Position numbers and translations under genes: made by a program. The notes below the pieces were generated by a model. The model saw only the letters and a program-made list of their open reading frames with translations, had not been told where the DNA came from and did no database searches. Shown here piece by piece: positions 1 to 6,703 of a stretch of DNA of 27,221 nt; positions within the stretch are counted from its first letter, which is position 1, and each line of letters begins with the position of its first letter. The stretch comes from an uncultured Nocardioides sp. (GTDB lineage: Bacteria > Actinomycetota > Actinomycetes > Propionibacteriales > Nocardioidaceae): NCBI RefSeq assembly GCF_946885725.1, contig NZ_CAMPGZ010000024.1, forward strand, positions 1-27,221. The letters run 5' to 3'.

Positions 1-1
1 C

Positions 2-115
2 CCGCACGGCTACCAGTTCCTCCGCGACCGCGACGGCACCCTCGACGTCACCCCCGCCGACGCCCGCCGCAGGTCAGCCGAGCGCGGTCACATCCATCTC
101 GTCCCCGACCCGTAG
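2..115 (+). CDS. HNH endonuclease, DUF222 (13E12-repeat) type, C-terminal fragment
   Basis: This open frame enters from the left edge and stops at a TAG. It encodes about 37 residues beginning PHGYQFLRDRDG and continuing with a TLDVTPADAR stretch. The histidine-glycine-tyrosine followed by an arginine/aspartate-rich turn resembles the region just after the HNH motif in DUF222/HNH proteins, which are present in many copies in Nocardioides and mycobacterial genomes. The catalytic HNH residues would lie upstream, outside the window. A perfect hairpin follows 14 nt after the stop, as expected for a gene end. The family call rests only on this short tail. Confidence 0.6.
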   Translation, partial: PHGYQFLRDRDGTLDVTPADARRRSAERGHIHLVPDP

Positions 116-129
116 CCACCACGCCCCGC

Positions 130-148
130 ACCCCGCCACAGGCGGGGT
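130..148. terminator. Hairpin terminator between convergent genes
   Basis: A perfect 8-bp inverted repeat (ACCCCGCC and GGCGGGGT) flanks an ACA loop. It sits between the end of the HNH gene and the end of the convergent membrane-protein gene, so it could serve both strands. There is no U-tract, which is usual in high-GC actinobacteria. Confidence 0.6.
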
Positions 149-172
149 CGGCGGCATGCCTGGGCACTCGGA

Positions 173-946
173 CTAGCGCGATTCCTCGAGGAACGGCCGC
201 GGGTCGTCGGCGCGGCTGGCCCCTGACTCGAGCCATGCGCGGGTGGCGGCCGGGTGCCGGCGCATCAGCTCGTCGAGGCACCGCTGCCGGGCGTCGAGCA
301 CCTCGGTGACGCGGCGCTGGTCCAGCGGCTGCCGGAGCAGCACGGACGTGCGGCGCCACAGTCGGCACAGGTCGTCGAGGTCGAGCGAGGCCAGCGAGGT
401 GTCCTCGGGATCGGGCTCGGGCGCTTCCTCGGTGTCGACGAGCGCCAGCTCGAAGTCGGTCATGTCCAGGTCGCCGGTGGGGTCACCGACCACGACGACC
501 GCGGGCACGACCGCGGGTACGACCTCGGCGGCGTCCGGCTTCGCTTCCTCGCGCTCTGTGACCCGCTCGGTGCGGCGGCCGCGGTACCAGCGGACCGTCG
601 CCGGGACGAGTGGCGAGGTGAGGATGACCGCCCCCAGGATGAGGGCGCTCGTGAAGCCGAACAGCCGACCGAGACCGATGCTCACCACGGTCAAGGCGCT
701 GACCCAGGCCGCGGCCTTGGCGCCGCGGATGACCCCGGTCATGTCCTCGGGGCCGAACGCGAACGTGAACCCGCCTGCGACGAGACCGAGCATCCCGGCC
801 ACGACGAACGTGACCAGCGGGCCGGGGGAGCCGAGGGCGGCGCTGACGCCGACCGCCGCGACGATCGCCGCGCAGACCAGCCAGAGGTTGCGCAGCCAGG
901 CCTGCCACGGGTGGGTCGAGTGGTGCGAAGCGGCAGGGGTGGTCAC
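173..946 (-). CDS. Four-helix integral membrane protein of unknown function
   Basis: A 257-residue protein starting at GTG. The first 130 residues hold about four hydrophobic segments: residues about 17-38, 43-66, 76-93 and 97-115. A short basic loop (RWYRGRRTERVTER) then leads to a long soluble tail. The tail is acidic and valine/proline-rich up to about residue 185. It ends in a helical region (LCRLWRRTSVLL, then a region around RQRCLDELMRRHP) that resembles tails of other uncharacterised actinobacterial membrane proteins. The helical order and positive loop suggest that the tail is cytoplasmic. I see no catalytic motif. The ribosome binding site before the GTG is weak, so the start is less certain than the frame. 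Confidence 0.8.
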   Translation of the reverse strand: MTTPAASHHSTHPWQAWLRNLWLVCAAIVAAVGVSAALGSPGPLVTFVVAGMLGLVAGGFTFAFGPEDMTGVIRGAKAAAWVSALTVVSIGLGRLFGFTSALILGAVILTSPLVPATVRWYRGRRTERVTEREEAKPDAAEVVPAVVPAVVVVGDPTGDLDMTDFELALVDTEEAPEPDPEDTSLASLDLDDLCRLWRRTSVLLRQPLDQRRVTEVLDARQRCLDELMRRHPAATRAWLESGASRADDPRPFLEESR

Positions 947-1073
947 CTGTCAAGCGTGCGTCAGTAAAGCCCTCCGGGACGGCCGAACGCCGACACATGG
1001 CCCGGCCTTGCTATACCGGATGACCCCGGCGGGTCGTCTCGGCGCCGAACGGCCCAGGGCCGACCATGGACGC

Positions 1074-1202
1074 ATGATCGAGTGCGACGGCTGCGGCCAC
1101 GTCTACGACGGCACCGCGTACCGCTGGCTGTGCCCGCGGTGCCACCTCAAGTCGTCCTGCTGCGAGGGCGCCCCGCTGCCGGTCTGCGAAACGCCCAGCT
1201 GA
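1074..1202 (+). CDS. Very small zinc-ribbon protein (42 aa)
   Basis: The predicted peptide carries two knuckles, CDGCG near the start and CPRC in the middle, followed by a CC pair and a last cysteine near the end, with aromatic residues between them (YDGTAYRW). This spacing is typical of a treble-clef or zinc-ribbon fold that binds one Zn. No Shine-Dalgarno sequence is visible before the ATG. The longer upstream frame is arginine/serine-rich and antisense to the membrane-protein gene, so I take the ATG just before the first knuckle. Its role is unknown. The dense cysteine pattern and a clean stop just before a repeat argue for a real gene. Confidence 0.55.
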   Translation: MIECDGCGHVYDGTAYRWLCPRCHLKSSCCEGAPLPVCETPS

Positions 1203-1210
1203 CCGTTCCG

Positions 1211-1250
1211 TGGTCTCGACAGGCTCGACCACCCGAAGCTCGACCACCCG
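1211..1250. repeat. REP-like intergenic repeat with two copies of a 13-mer
   Basis: GCTCGACCACCCG occurs at 1223-1235 and again at 1238-1250. The first copy is preceded by TGGTCTCGACAG, giving an imperfect palindrome of the type GGTCTCGACAGGCTCGACC. A third perfect copy of the 13-mer is at 9256-9268. Similar CTCGACAGGCTCGACC-type elements are, as I recall, widely dispersed between genes in Nocardioides and other actinobacteria. This copy lies between two convergent genes. Confidence 0.6.
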
Positions 1251-1253
1251 TCC

Positions 1254-3215
1254 CTAGCGCGGCACGTCCCGGAACCACGCCTCCCGGTCGGCGGGGTCCG
1301 GTCCCCGCCGGAGACGGGTCGGCGGCTCGGTCCCGGTCGCCGGCGCGTGGTGGTCGAGGCGGGACACCAGCACGCCCTCCCCGCCCGTGAGGTCCGGGAG
1401 TCGAGACGCCAGGTCGGGCACCCGGTCCGACCGCAGGTGGCCGACCAGCCGGGCGTCGCCGGACGACGCCGTGGTCTCGAGCACGACCGCGCCGAGGCGG
1501 CCGAGCAGCGCCACCACCTGGCTGAGTGCCTGCTCCGGGACGTCGAGCTCGAACCGGTCGACCGGCCGGCAGACCCGGGTGCAGGCCTGCGTCAGCGCGG
1601 CCGCGAGTACGACGGGCGCCAGGTGGCGGAAGTCGCCGGCCACGCTCGATGATGACTTGTCGAACTTCTGGTGCGGCTTGCTCTGCCGGGGGTAGTACGC
1701 CGACGACGTCATCGTGACCGTCAGGTCGGTCACCTCCCACCCGTGCGGGCCCTGCCGCAGCCCGTGCCGGACGCCCTCCTCGGTGGCGGCGATGAACGCC
1801 GGCGGCAGGTTGCCACGCTCGACGCCCGGCGAGAACCGCACGCCCTGCCCGACCGGCGCCGGCTCGACCCGCAGGCCGATCCCAGCGAGGTAGGGGTTGC
1901 CCCGCCGGCCGATCAGGTCCTCGGCGCACCCGGTGCCGACGACGCGCTCGATGCACACCGTGGACGTCTGCGCGAACCGGGCGCGCACGCCGTACCGCTC
2001 CTCGAGCAGCGCGCCGACCACCTCCTTCTGCACCTCGCCGTGCAGGCTCAGCGCGGCCTCACGGTCGACCTCGTCGATGCGCAGGTCGATCAGCGGGTCC
2101 TCCTCGGCCAGCTCGGTCAGGGCCGCGAACAGCGCGCCGCGCTGGGCCGGGTCCTCCGGCTCGACCAACGCCTGCAGGGTGGGCGGCGGGAACCGGTGTC
2201 TACGCCGCCGGGGGGCCCGACCGAGGATGTCGCCGATGCGCGCCTCAGGCCCGCGGAGAGCGACGATCTGGCCGGCGCCGGCCGTACGGCGCACCGCGAC
2301 ACCGCCGGGTGCGCTGACTCCCACCTCGGTCACCGGGACCGGACGGGGGGATCCGTCGACCCGGAGCCGGTCGCGCACGCGGACCTCGCCCGACCACAGC
2401 CGCACCCAGGCACGGCGGCCGCGCTCGTCACGGTCGACAGCGAACACCGTGCCCGACACGGCGCCGCCGTGCTCCTTCGCCCGGGGCAGCACGTCGCGGA
2501 CGAGGTCGCGGAGCAGCGGCACGCCCGCGCCGGTCAGGGCCGAGCCGCACAGCAGCGGCGCGAGACGGCGGTCCCGCGTGCCGCGGCGGAGCGCCGAGCG
2601 CACCCGCTCCGGTGTCACGGCGCCCTCGACCCAGCCGGTCAGCACCCGGTCGTCCACCTCGGCCACCGCCTCGACGACCGCGTCCGCGTCGAGCGGGACC
2701 GGCACGACCGTCGCCTCGCGGGTGCCCTCGGCTTCGGGTCGGGTGAGTGGGACGACGTGCGGCGTGAGCCGGCGCCGCACCTGGTCGACGACTGCGGCGA
2801 CGTCGGACCCGGAGCGGTCGACCTTGTTGACGAAGAGGGCGGTCGGCACGCCGACGCGCTGCAGCGCGCGCCAGATGACAACGGTCTGCGGCTGCACCCC
2901 CTCGACGGAGGACAGGACGAGCACGGCCGCGTCGAGGACGGTCAGCGACCGCTCGACCTCGGCGATGAAGTCGGGGTGACCGGGCGTGTCCACCAGGTTC
3001 ACGGCGAGATCGCTGATCGCGAACGACGTGACCGCTGCACGGATGGTGATGCCGCGCCGACGCTCGAGGTCCATCGAGTCGGTGCGGGTGGTGCCCGCGT
3101 CGACGCTGCCGGGAGCGTCGATCACGCCGGCGTCGTACAGCAGGCGCTCGGTCAGGCTGGTCTTGCCGGCATCAACGTGCGCGACGATCCCGAGGTTGAG
3201 TGTGAGAGAGGTCAA
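1254..3215 (-). CDS. Ribosomal protection GTPase, Tet(M)/Otr(A)-like
   Basis: A translation-factor GTPase of 653 residues that would bind the ribosome like EF-G and release tetracycline-type drugs. The G domain has G1 (AHVDAGKT, residues 12-19), switch I with RRRGITI, G3 (VDTPGH) and G4 (NKVD). Motifs near the N-terminus (SVDAGTTRTDSM) match ribosomal protection proteins rather than EF-G. The domain IV tip region carries TSSAYYPRQS and then AGDFRHLAPVV, as in that family. I chose the TTG at 3215 because GGAG lies 7 nt upstream and the protein then begins exactly at the conserved TLNLGIVAH. The open frame continues upstream to 3344, but that part is not family-like. A short upstream ORF with a good ribosome binding site overlaps this start. 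Tetracycline resistance is the family role; the actual phenotype is inferred. Confidence 0.9.
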   Translation of the reverse strand: MTSLTLNLGIVAHVDAGKTSLTERLLYDAGVIDAPGSVDAGTTRTDSMDLERRRGITIRAAVTSFAISDLAVNLVDTPGHPDFIAEVERSLTVLDAAVLVLSSVEGVQPQTVVIWRALQRVGVPTALFVNKVDRSGSDVAAVVDQVRRRLTPHVVPLTRPEAEGTREATVVPVPLDADAVVEAVAEVDDRVLTGWVEGAVTPERVRSALRRGTRDRRLAPLLCGSALTGAGVPLLRDLVRDVLPRAKEHGGAVSGTVFAVDRDERGRRAWVRLWSGEVRVRDRLRVDGSPRPVPVTEVGVSAPGGVAVRRTAGAGQIVALRGPEARIGDILGRAPRRRRHRFPPPTLQALVEPEDPAQRGALFAALTELAEEDPLIDLRIDEVDREAALSLHGEVQKEVVGALLEERYGVRARFAQTSTVCIERVVGTGCAEDLIGRRGNPYLAGIGLRVEPAPVGQGVRFSPGVERGNLPPAFIAATEEGVRHGLRQGPHGWEVTDLTVTMTSSAYYPRQSKPHQKFDKSSSSVAGDFRHLAPVVLAAALTQACTRVCRPVDRFELDVPEQALSQVVALLGRLGAVVLETTASSGDARLVGHLRSDRVPDLASRLPDLTGGEGVLVSRLDHHAPATGTEPPTRLRRGPDPADREAWFRDVPR

Positions 3216-3270
3216 GGGGCAGCTCCACGGCAGGACGGATGAGGGTCCGGGGCGTGGTAGCTGCTCGCAT
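3172..3270 (-). CDS. Possible 32-aa leader peptide overlapping the ribosomal protection gene start
   Basis: An ATG at 3270 follows GGAAGG (3278-3283) at a 7-nt spacing, a better ribosome binding site than many real genes here have. The peptide begins MRAATTPRTLIRPAV and is rich in arginine, threonine and proline. It runs through the TTG start of the GTPase in another frame and stops 41 nt inside it. Leader peptides control several ribosomal protection and methyltransferase resistance genes, so a regulatory role is plausible. No family match is known to me, and chance is a real alternative. Confidence 0.35.
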   Translation of the reverse strand: MRAATTPRTLIRPAVELPLDLSHTQPRDRRAR

Positions 3271-4183
3271 CGGTGTGCCTTCCCTGTGACAACGACTGTG
3301 TACGACCGCAAACGACGGTCGGGGCGAGCCACGAGGGTTGCCACGCCCGACCCAAATGGGCGCGTGGTTTTAGATCACAGGAGGCGTCGGCGGGAGACCC
3401 CCACCGCGGCAGCGGCGCCTTCACCGACTTCGAGTTCGGCTTGCGCAGCGTGTAGTAGCGCAGCCAGTCCATCTGCATGCGCGAGGGGTTCATGCGCTTC
3501 TTGGCGTTGGGCGCGAGCATCGTGAACCGCACGGTGTAGGGAACGTCGGAGAGCGCCTCGCGGCGGTTCTCGGTCGAGATCACGTGGCCGTCGACGAACC
3601 ACGAGATCCGCTTGGCCCGCACCTCGACCGCGAAGGTGTGCCACCGGTCGTTGCCGAGGTTCAGCCCGGTGTGCGAGGTCGACTGGTTGTCGGGCAGCGA
3701 GCGGATGTAGTGGTGCACGCGGCTGCCACCGAGCGTGTAGCTGTTCAGCGCGACGTTGCGGGCGCCGCAGTGCTGATTGCGCTTCGCGGCCGGGACCAGC
3801 TCGGTGCGCACCTTGTAGTGGCCGTGGTCGTTGCCGTACTGCCGCGAGCGCAGCCGGATCTCCCACCGGCCGGTCTCGTGGCCGGCACCCTTGAGCGTGG
3901 CCGACACGGATCCGCGCTTGCCGGTGTTGAGCGTGAGCATCCCGTGCTGGTTGCGCACGTTGCCGTGGGGCGACTTGTCGCGCCAGACGCTCTTGAGCGG
4001 GCCGACGAAGTCGTCCTGCCAGATGGGCTTGCCCCAGTCGAACGTCGTCTGGGCGTTGACCGGTCCGGGCGGGTTCGCGTGGTGCGCCTCCGAGGCCGGG
4101 ACGAGCCCGACGGTGAGGGCGGCGGCCGCGCCGGTGGCGACGAGCCCGGTGACGAGACGACGGACGGATCGGTGCGAGGTCAT
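3212..4183 (-). CDS. Secreted GH16-fold (concanavalin-like) protein with apparent read-through tail
   Basis: A 323-residue frame with a Sec signal peptide (RR, hydrophobic core about residues 12-30, likely cut after ASEA). A laminarinase-like jelly roll follows: FDWGKPIWQDDF, then ETGRWEIRLRSRQYG, a region around RWHTFAVEVRAKRISWFVDG and MQMDWLRYYT, all typical of GH16 strands. The usual catalytic ExDxxE motif is not visible where expected, so it may bind rather than cut polysaccharide. After about residue 258 the third-position G/C preference collapses and the sequence looks non-coding, yet no stop occurs until the TGA at 3212-3214, which overlaps the TTG start of the GTPase. A one-base indel near 3375-3390 would restore an immediate stop. 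A promoter box 6 nt upstream of the ATG suggests a leaderless mRNA. Confidence 0.75.
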   Translation of the reverse strand: MTSHRSVRRLVTGLVATGAAAALTVGLVPASEAHHANPPGPVNAQTTFDWGKPIWQDDFVGPLKSVWRDKSPHGNVRNQHGMLTLNTGKRGSVSATLKGAGHETGRWEIRLRSRQYGNDHGHYKVRTELVPAAKRNQHCGARNVALNSYTLGGSRVHHYIRSLPDNQSTSHTGLNLGNDRWHTFAVEVRAKRISWFVDGHVISTENRREALSDVPYTVRFTMLAPNAKKRMNPSRMQMDWLRYYTLRKPNSKSVKAPLPRWGSPADASCDLKPRAHLGRAWQPSWLAPTVVCGRTQSLSQGRHTDASSYHAPDPHPSCRGAAP

Positions 4184-4189
4184 CCACGG

Positions 4190-4219
4190 ACCGTAAGCAG
4201 ATCCGCCCGCCTATGTCAC
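4190..4219 (-). promoter_or_regulatory. Promoter for a leaderless GH16-fold transcript
   Basis: Read on the minus strand: GTGACA (-35, five of six matches to TTGACA), an 18-nt spacer, TACGGT (-10), then 6 nt to the ATG at 4183. A start site at the A of the ATG would make the mRNA leaderless, which agrees with the lack of a ribosome binding site. Confidence 0.55.
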
Positions 4220-4240
4220 ATCGAGGCACATTCGGGCCCA

Positions 4241-4259
4241 GACCGGTCCCAGACCGGTC
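4241..4259. terminator. Hairpin terminator made from a tandem palindrome
   Basis: GACCGGTC occurs twice, separated by CCA. Because the unit is itself palindromic, the two copies can fold into an 8-bp stem. It lies 9 nt past the end of the DHFR-like gene and upstream of the GH16-fold promoter, so it could end the upstream operon. It could also be a protein-binding site: 11-bp CCAGACCGGTC is tandemly repeated at 4238-4259, and CCAGACCGGT recurs at 8973-8982. Confidence 0.5.
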
Positions 4260-4267
4260 GAACCGGG

Positions 4268-4828
4268 TCAGGACGTCTTCGGGGCGTAGGTCAGGTGCAG
4301 CACGCCGGACTTCAGCGCCCGCTGCGAGGTGAGCTCCAGCGGGTACGTCGGAGTGTCCTGGAACAGCCGCTCGCCGTGCCCGACCGCGATCGGGTGGAGC
4401 AGCAGCGCGAGCTCGTCGAGCAGCCCCATCGCGAGCAGCGAGCGCACCAGCGTCGGGCTGCCGGAGATCTGGATGTCGCCCTCGGTCTCGTCCTTGGCGG
4501 CCTGGATGCCGGCGCGCACGGCGTCCTGGTCGCCGGTGATCAGCCGGGAGTTGTTCCAGGTCACGTCCGCGTCGGTGAGCGTGCTGCTGACGACGTACTT
4601 CGGGATGGCGTTGATGAACTTCGCGAAGTCCTGGTCCTGGTCGGTGGTGGTCCAATAGTCCGACCACTCGCCGTACAGGTTGCGGCCCATCATGAACGCG
4701 CCGGCGCTCTCCATGCCGGCGCCGATGACGGAGCCCATCTCGTCGTCGAAGTACGGGAAGTGCCACTGGTCGGGGCTCTCCACGACGCCGTCGAGCGAGA
4801 TGAAGAAGTTCGAGACGATGCGGCCCAC
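4268..4828 (-). CDS. Dihydrofolate reductase family protein (RibD C-terminal domain)
   Basis: A 186-residue single-domain protein of the RibD_C/DHFR-like superfamily, whose members reduce pterins, flavin precursors or other substrates with NADPH. It opens with the first strand and loop (RIVSNFFISLDGVV). It has MMGRNLYGEW at the nucleotide-binding turn and the later DIQISGSPTLVRSLLAMGLL segment, where the glycine-serine-proline turn contacts the cofactor. The GTG at 4828 follows AAGGAG at 6 nt, which settles the start; the open frame upstream is not conserved. The gene begins 11 nt after the stop of the VOC gene, so the two are probably cotranscribed. Substrate unknown; this type is usually annotated only as a deaminase/reductase. 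Confidence 0.85.
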   Translation of the reverse strand: MGRIVSNFFISLDGVVESPDQWHFPYFDDEMGSVIGAGMESAGAFMMGRNLYGEWSDYWTTTDQDQDFAKFINAIPKYVVSSTLTDADVTWNNSRLITGDQDAVRAGIQAAKDETEGDIQISGSPTLVRSLLAMGLLDELALLLHPIAVGHGERLFQDTPTYPLELTSQRALKSGVLHLTYAPKTS

Positions 4829-4839
4829 GGCGCGCTCCT

Positions 4840-5289
4840 TCAGCTGGTGGCGCTCTGGCCGCTGCCGGCCGTCTGGGCGGCGTCGGCGCTCGCGGCGATG
4901 TTGACCATCCAGGAGATGCCGAACCGGTCGAGCACCATGCCGAAGGTGTCGCCCCACATCTGCTTCTCGAGCGGCATCGTGACCGTGCCGCCCTCGGAGA
5001 GCTTGGTGAACATCTCGTCCAGGCCGTCGCCCCCCTCGCCGCTGAGGCTGACCGAGATGTTGTTGCCGGGCTTGTGCTCCATGCCCTCAGGAGTGTCGGA
5101 GGCCATCAGCGTGAAGCCCTGCGGCGTCTCGAGCTGCGCGTGCATGACCTTGTCGGCCTCGGGACCGCCACCCGCCCCGAACTGGCCGAACGTGTTGACG
5201 TCCAGCTCGCCCCCGAAGACGGACTGGTAGAACTCCATCGCCTCGCGAGCGTTGTCGAGGAAGCCGAGATAGGGGTTGAGCCGGGCCAT
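4840..5289 (-). CDS. VOC family protein, PhnB-like
   Basis: A 149-residue vicinal-oxygen-chelate fold protein. It starts ARLNPYLGF, then NAREAMEFYQSVFGGEL, the signature of PhnB-like (so-called 3-demethylubiquinone methyltransferase) members. The second half has LSEGGTVTMPLEKQMWGD and DRFGISWMVN, again PhnB-typical. The last 17 residues are an alanine/serine/glycine tail without structure signals. The ATG follows AGGAG at about 6 nt. The next gene starts 11 nt after the stop. PhnB-like proteins often sit near stress or resistance genes, but their reaction is mostly unknown. The name does not imply a link to phosphonate use. Confidence 0.88.
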   Translation of the reverse strand: MARLNPYLGFLDNAREAMEFYQSVFGGELDVNTFGQFGAGGGPEADKVMHAQLETPQGFTLMASDTPEGMEHKPGNNISVSLSGEGGDGLDEMFTKLSEGGTVTMPLEKQMWGDTFGMVLDRFGISWMVNIAASADAAQTAGSGQSATS

Positions 5290-5355
5290 GGTGAGCTCCT
5301 GCGGTTGTCGGGACAGATGGTTGGTTGGTTGATCGGTCCGTTACGGGCCAGCCCA

Positions 5356-6608
5356 TCACTCGGCGGGCGCCCCGTCCAGGGGTGTCGGGGTGGTCACGGG
5401 CTCGTCTCGCAGCGGGTGGGCGAGCTCGTCCTGCGGGAGCCGGGCCCACACGATCGCGACCACCGCGACGACCGCGGGTACGACGCCCGCGACCACGAAC
5501 GTGGTGCGCAGCCCGATCGCCTCGGAGACCGGGCCGGCGAGCGCCATCGACACCGGCATCAGCGACACCGAGACGAAGAAGTCGAGCGAGGCGACCCGGC
5601 CGAGCAGGTGCGGCGGCACGCGGCGCTGGAGCAGCGTCCCCCAGATCACCATCGGCGCGGCATCTGGAACGACGCCATCACCAGCGACCCGACCGCCCCG
5701 CCGATGCCGAACGCGGCGAGCACCATCGCGTGGTCGCCCGCGTCGCCGCCCAGACCGTCCTTGACGACGAACGGGATCAGCACCTCGAACGGGCCCATGA
5801 TCACCAGGATCATCAGGCTCGCGAACAGCAGCGTGGCCAACAGCCACGGCGTGCGCACCATGTAGACGAAGCCCTCGTGCATGTCGCTCAGCGCGGCGCG
5901 GACCGGGTGGTGGGTCGACGTCACCTCGGTGGTCTCGTCACGGCGTACGGGCGTCTTGGGCACGAACGTCAGCGCGACCAGCCCGAGCAGGGTGGCGGCC
6001 GCGGCGATCAGCACCGCGAAGCCGGACGAGACAGCGCCCACTGCGGCGCCGGCGACGGCCGGGCCCAGCGCCTGGCCGATGGTCGGGCGGACCATCCCCT
6101 CGAAGCCGTTGACCGCCATCAGGTCGCTCTCGGGGACCAGCGCGGGCAGCCAGGCGGAGTAGGCGGGGTAGTAGAACGCCATGCCGACACCGGCGGAGAA
6201 CGCGACGACCGCCAGGTGCCACACCTGGGTCGTGTCGGTCACCGAGAGCACGCCGATGGTGGTCATGCCGACGAGCTCCAGGGCGGAGACCCCGAGCAGG
6301 ATCGTCTTCTGCGGCACCCGGTCGGCCACCACGCCGGCGATCAGCGCCGGCACGAGCACGCCGAGGGCGGCCGCGGTCGAGACGACTGACAGCTGGGCGG
6401 GACCGCCGCCGATGCGGATCACCTCCCAGACCTGCCCCACGACCCAGACGCCGCCGGCGAAGCTGGTCAGCACCAGCGCGACGGCGAGCCGCCGGTAGGC
6501 GGGCGTGCGGAACGGCCGGAGCAGCCGGGGCAGCTCGCGCGGGGTCTCCAGCACGGGCTCGGGCTCGGGCGGCACCGACGAGGACGGGGCGGTGGGCGTC
6601 GTGGTCAT
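5356..6608 (-). pseudogene. MFS drug-exporter-like gene broken by internal deletion and frameshift
   Basis: The first part (6608 down to about 5653) encodes an MFS_3-type permease with eight apparent membrane segments and loops such as VADRVPQKTILL and YYPAYSAWLPALVP. It ends abruptly at MPRRW-stop. The rest continues in another frame from APMVIWGTLLQRRVP through the last two helices to a stop at 5356. Family members carry roughly 40 more residues between these two points, so a segment including about two helices is missing. The junction sits in GCGCCG (5653-5658), which fits both sides and suggests deletion between short repeats. The ATG at 6608 has GGAAGGA at 5 nt. Without helices 9-10 and with a shifted frame it is very unlikely to work. 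Confidence 0.82.
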
Positions 6609-6611
6609 GGC

Positions 6612-6638
6612 GGTCCTTCCATTCTGGAAGTGAGGACC
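6612..6638. promoter_or_regulatory. Inverted repeat over the MFS ribosome binding site
   Basis: GGTCCTTCCA and TGGAAG...GGACC flank TTC: the inner arms (CTTCCA/TGGAAG) are perfect, and the outer arms (GGTCC/GGACC) pair after a small bulge. One arm contains the Shine-Dalgarno sequence of the MFS gene. It could be an operator or an RNA hairpin that masks the site. Confidence 0.45.
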
Positions 6639-6703
6639 GACAATCGCGACCGAATTCATCGCCGGCCAGGAGAAGCGGCGGCGCGATGCGGCAGGGTGTG
6701 CGC

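Noticed and set aside
1671..3242. A 523-codon open frame on the plus strand
   Set aside because: It is antisense to the ribosomal protection gene and follows from its high third-position GC; the peptide has no family motifs.
3216..3380. WhiB7-type promoter for the ribosomal protection gene
   Set aside because: I looked for an AT-rich box before a TTGNNN -35 with a TANNNT -10 at 16-18 nt and found no convincing set.
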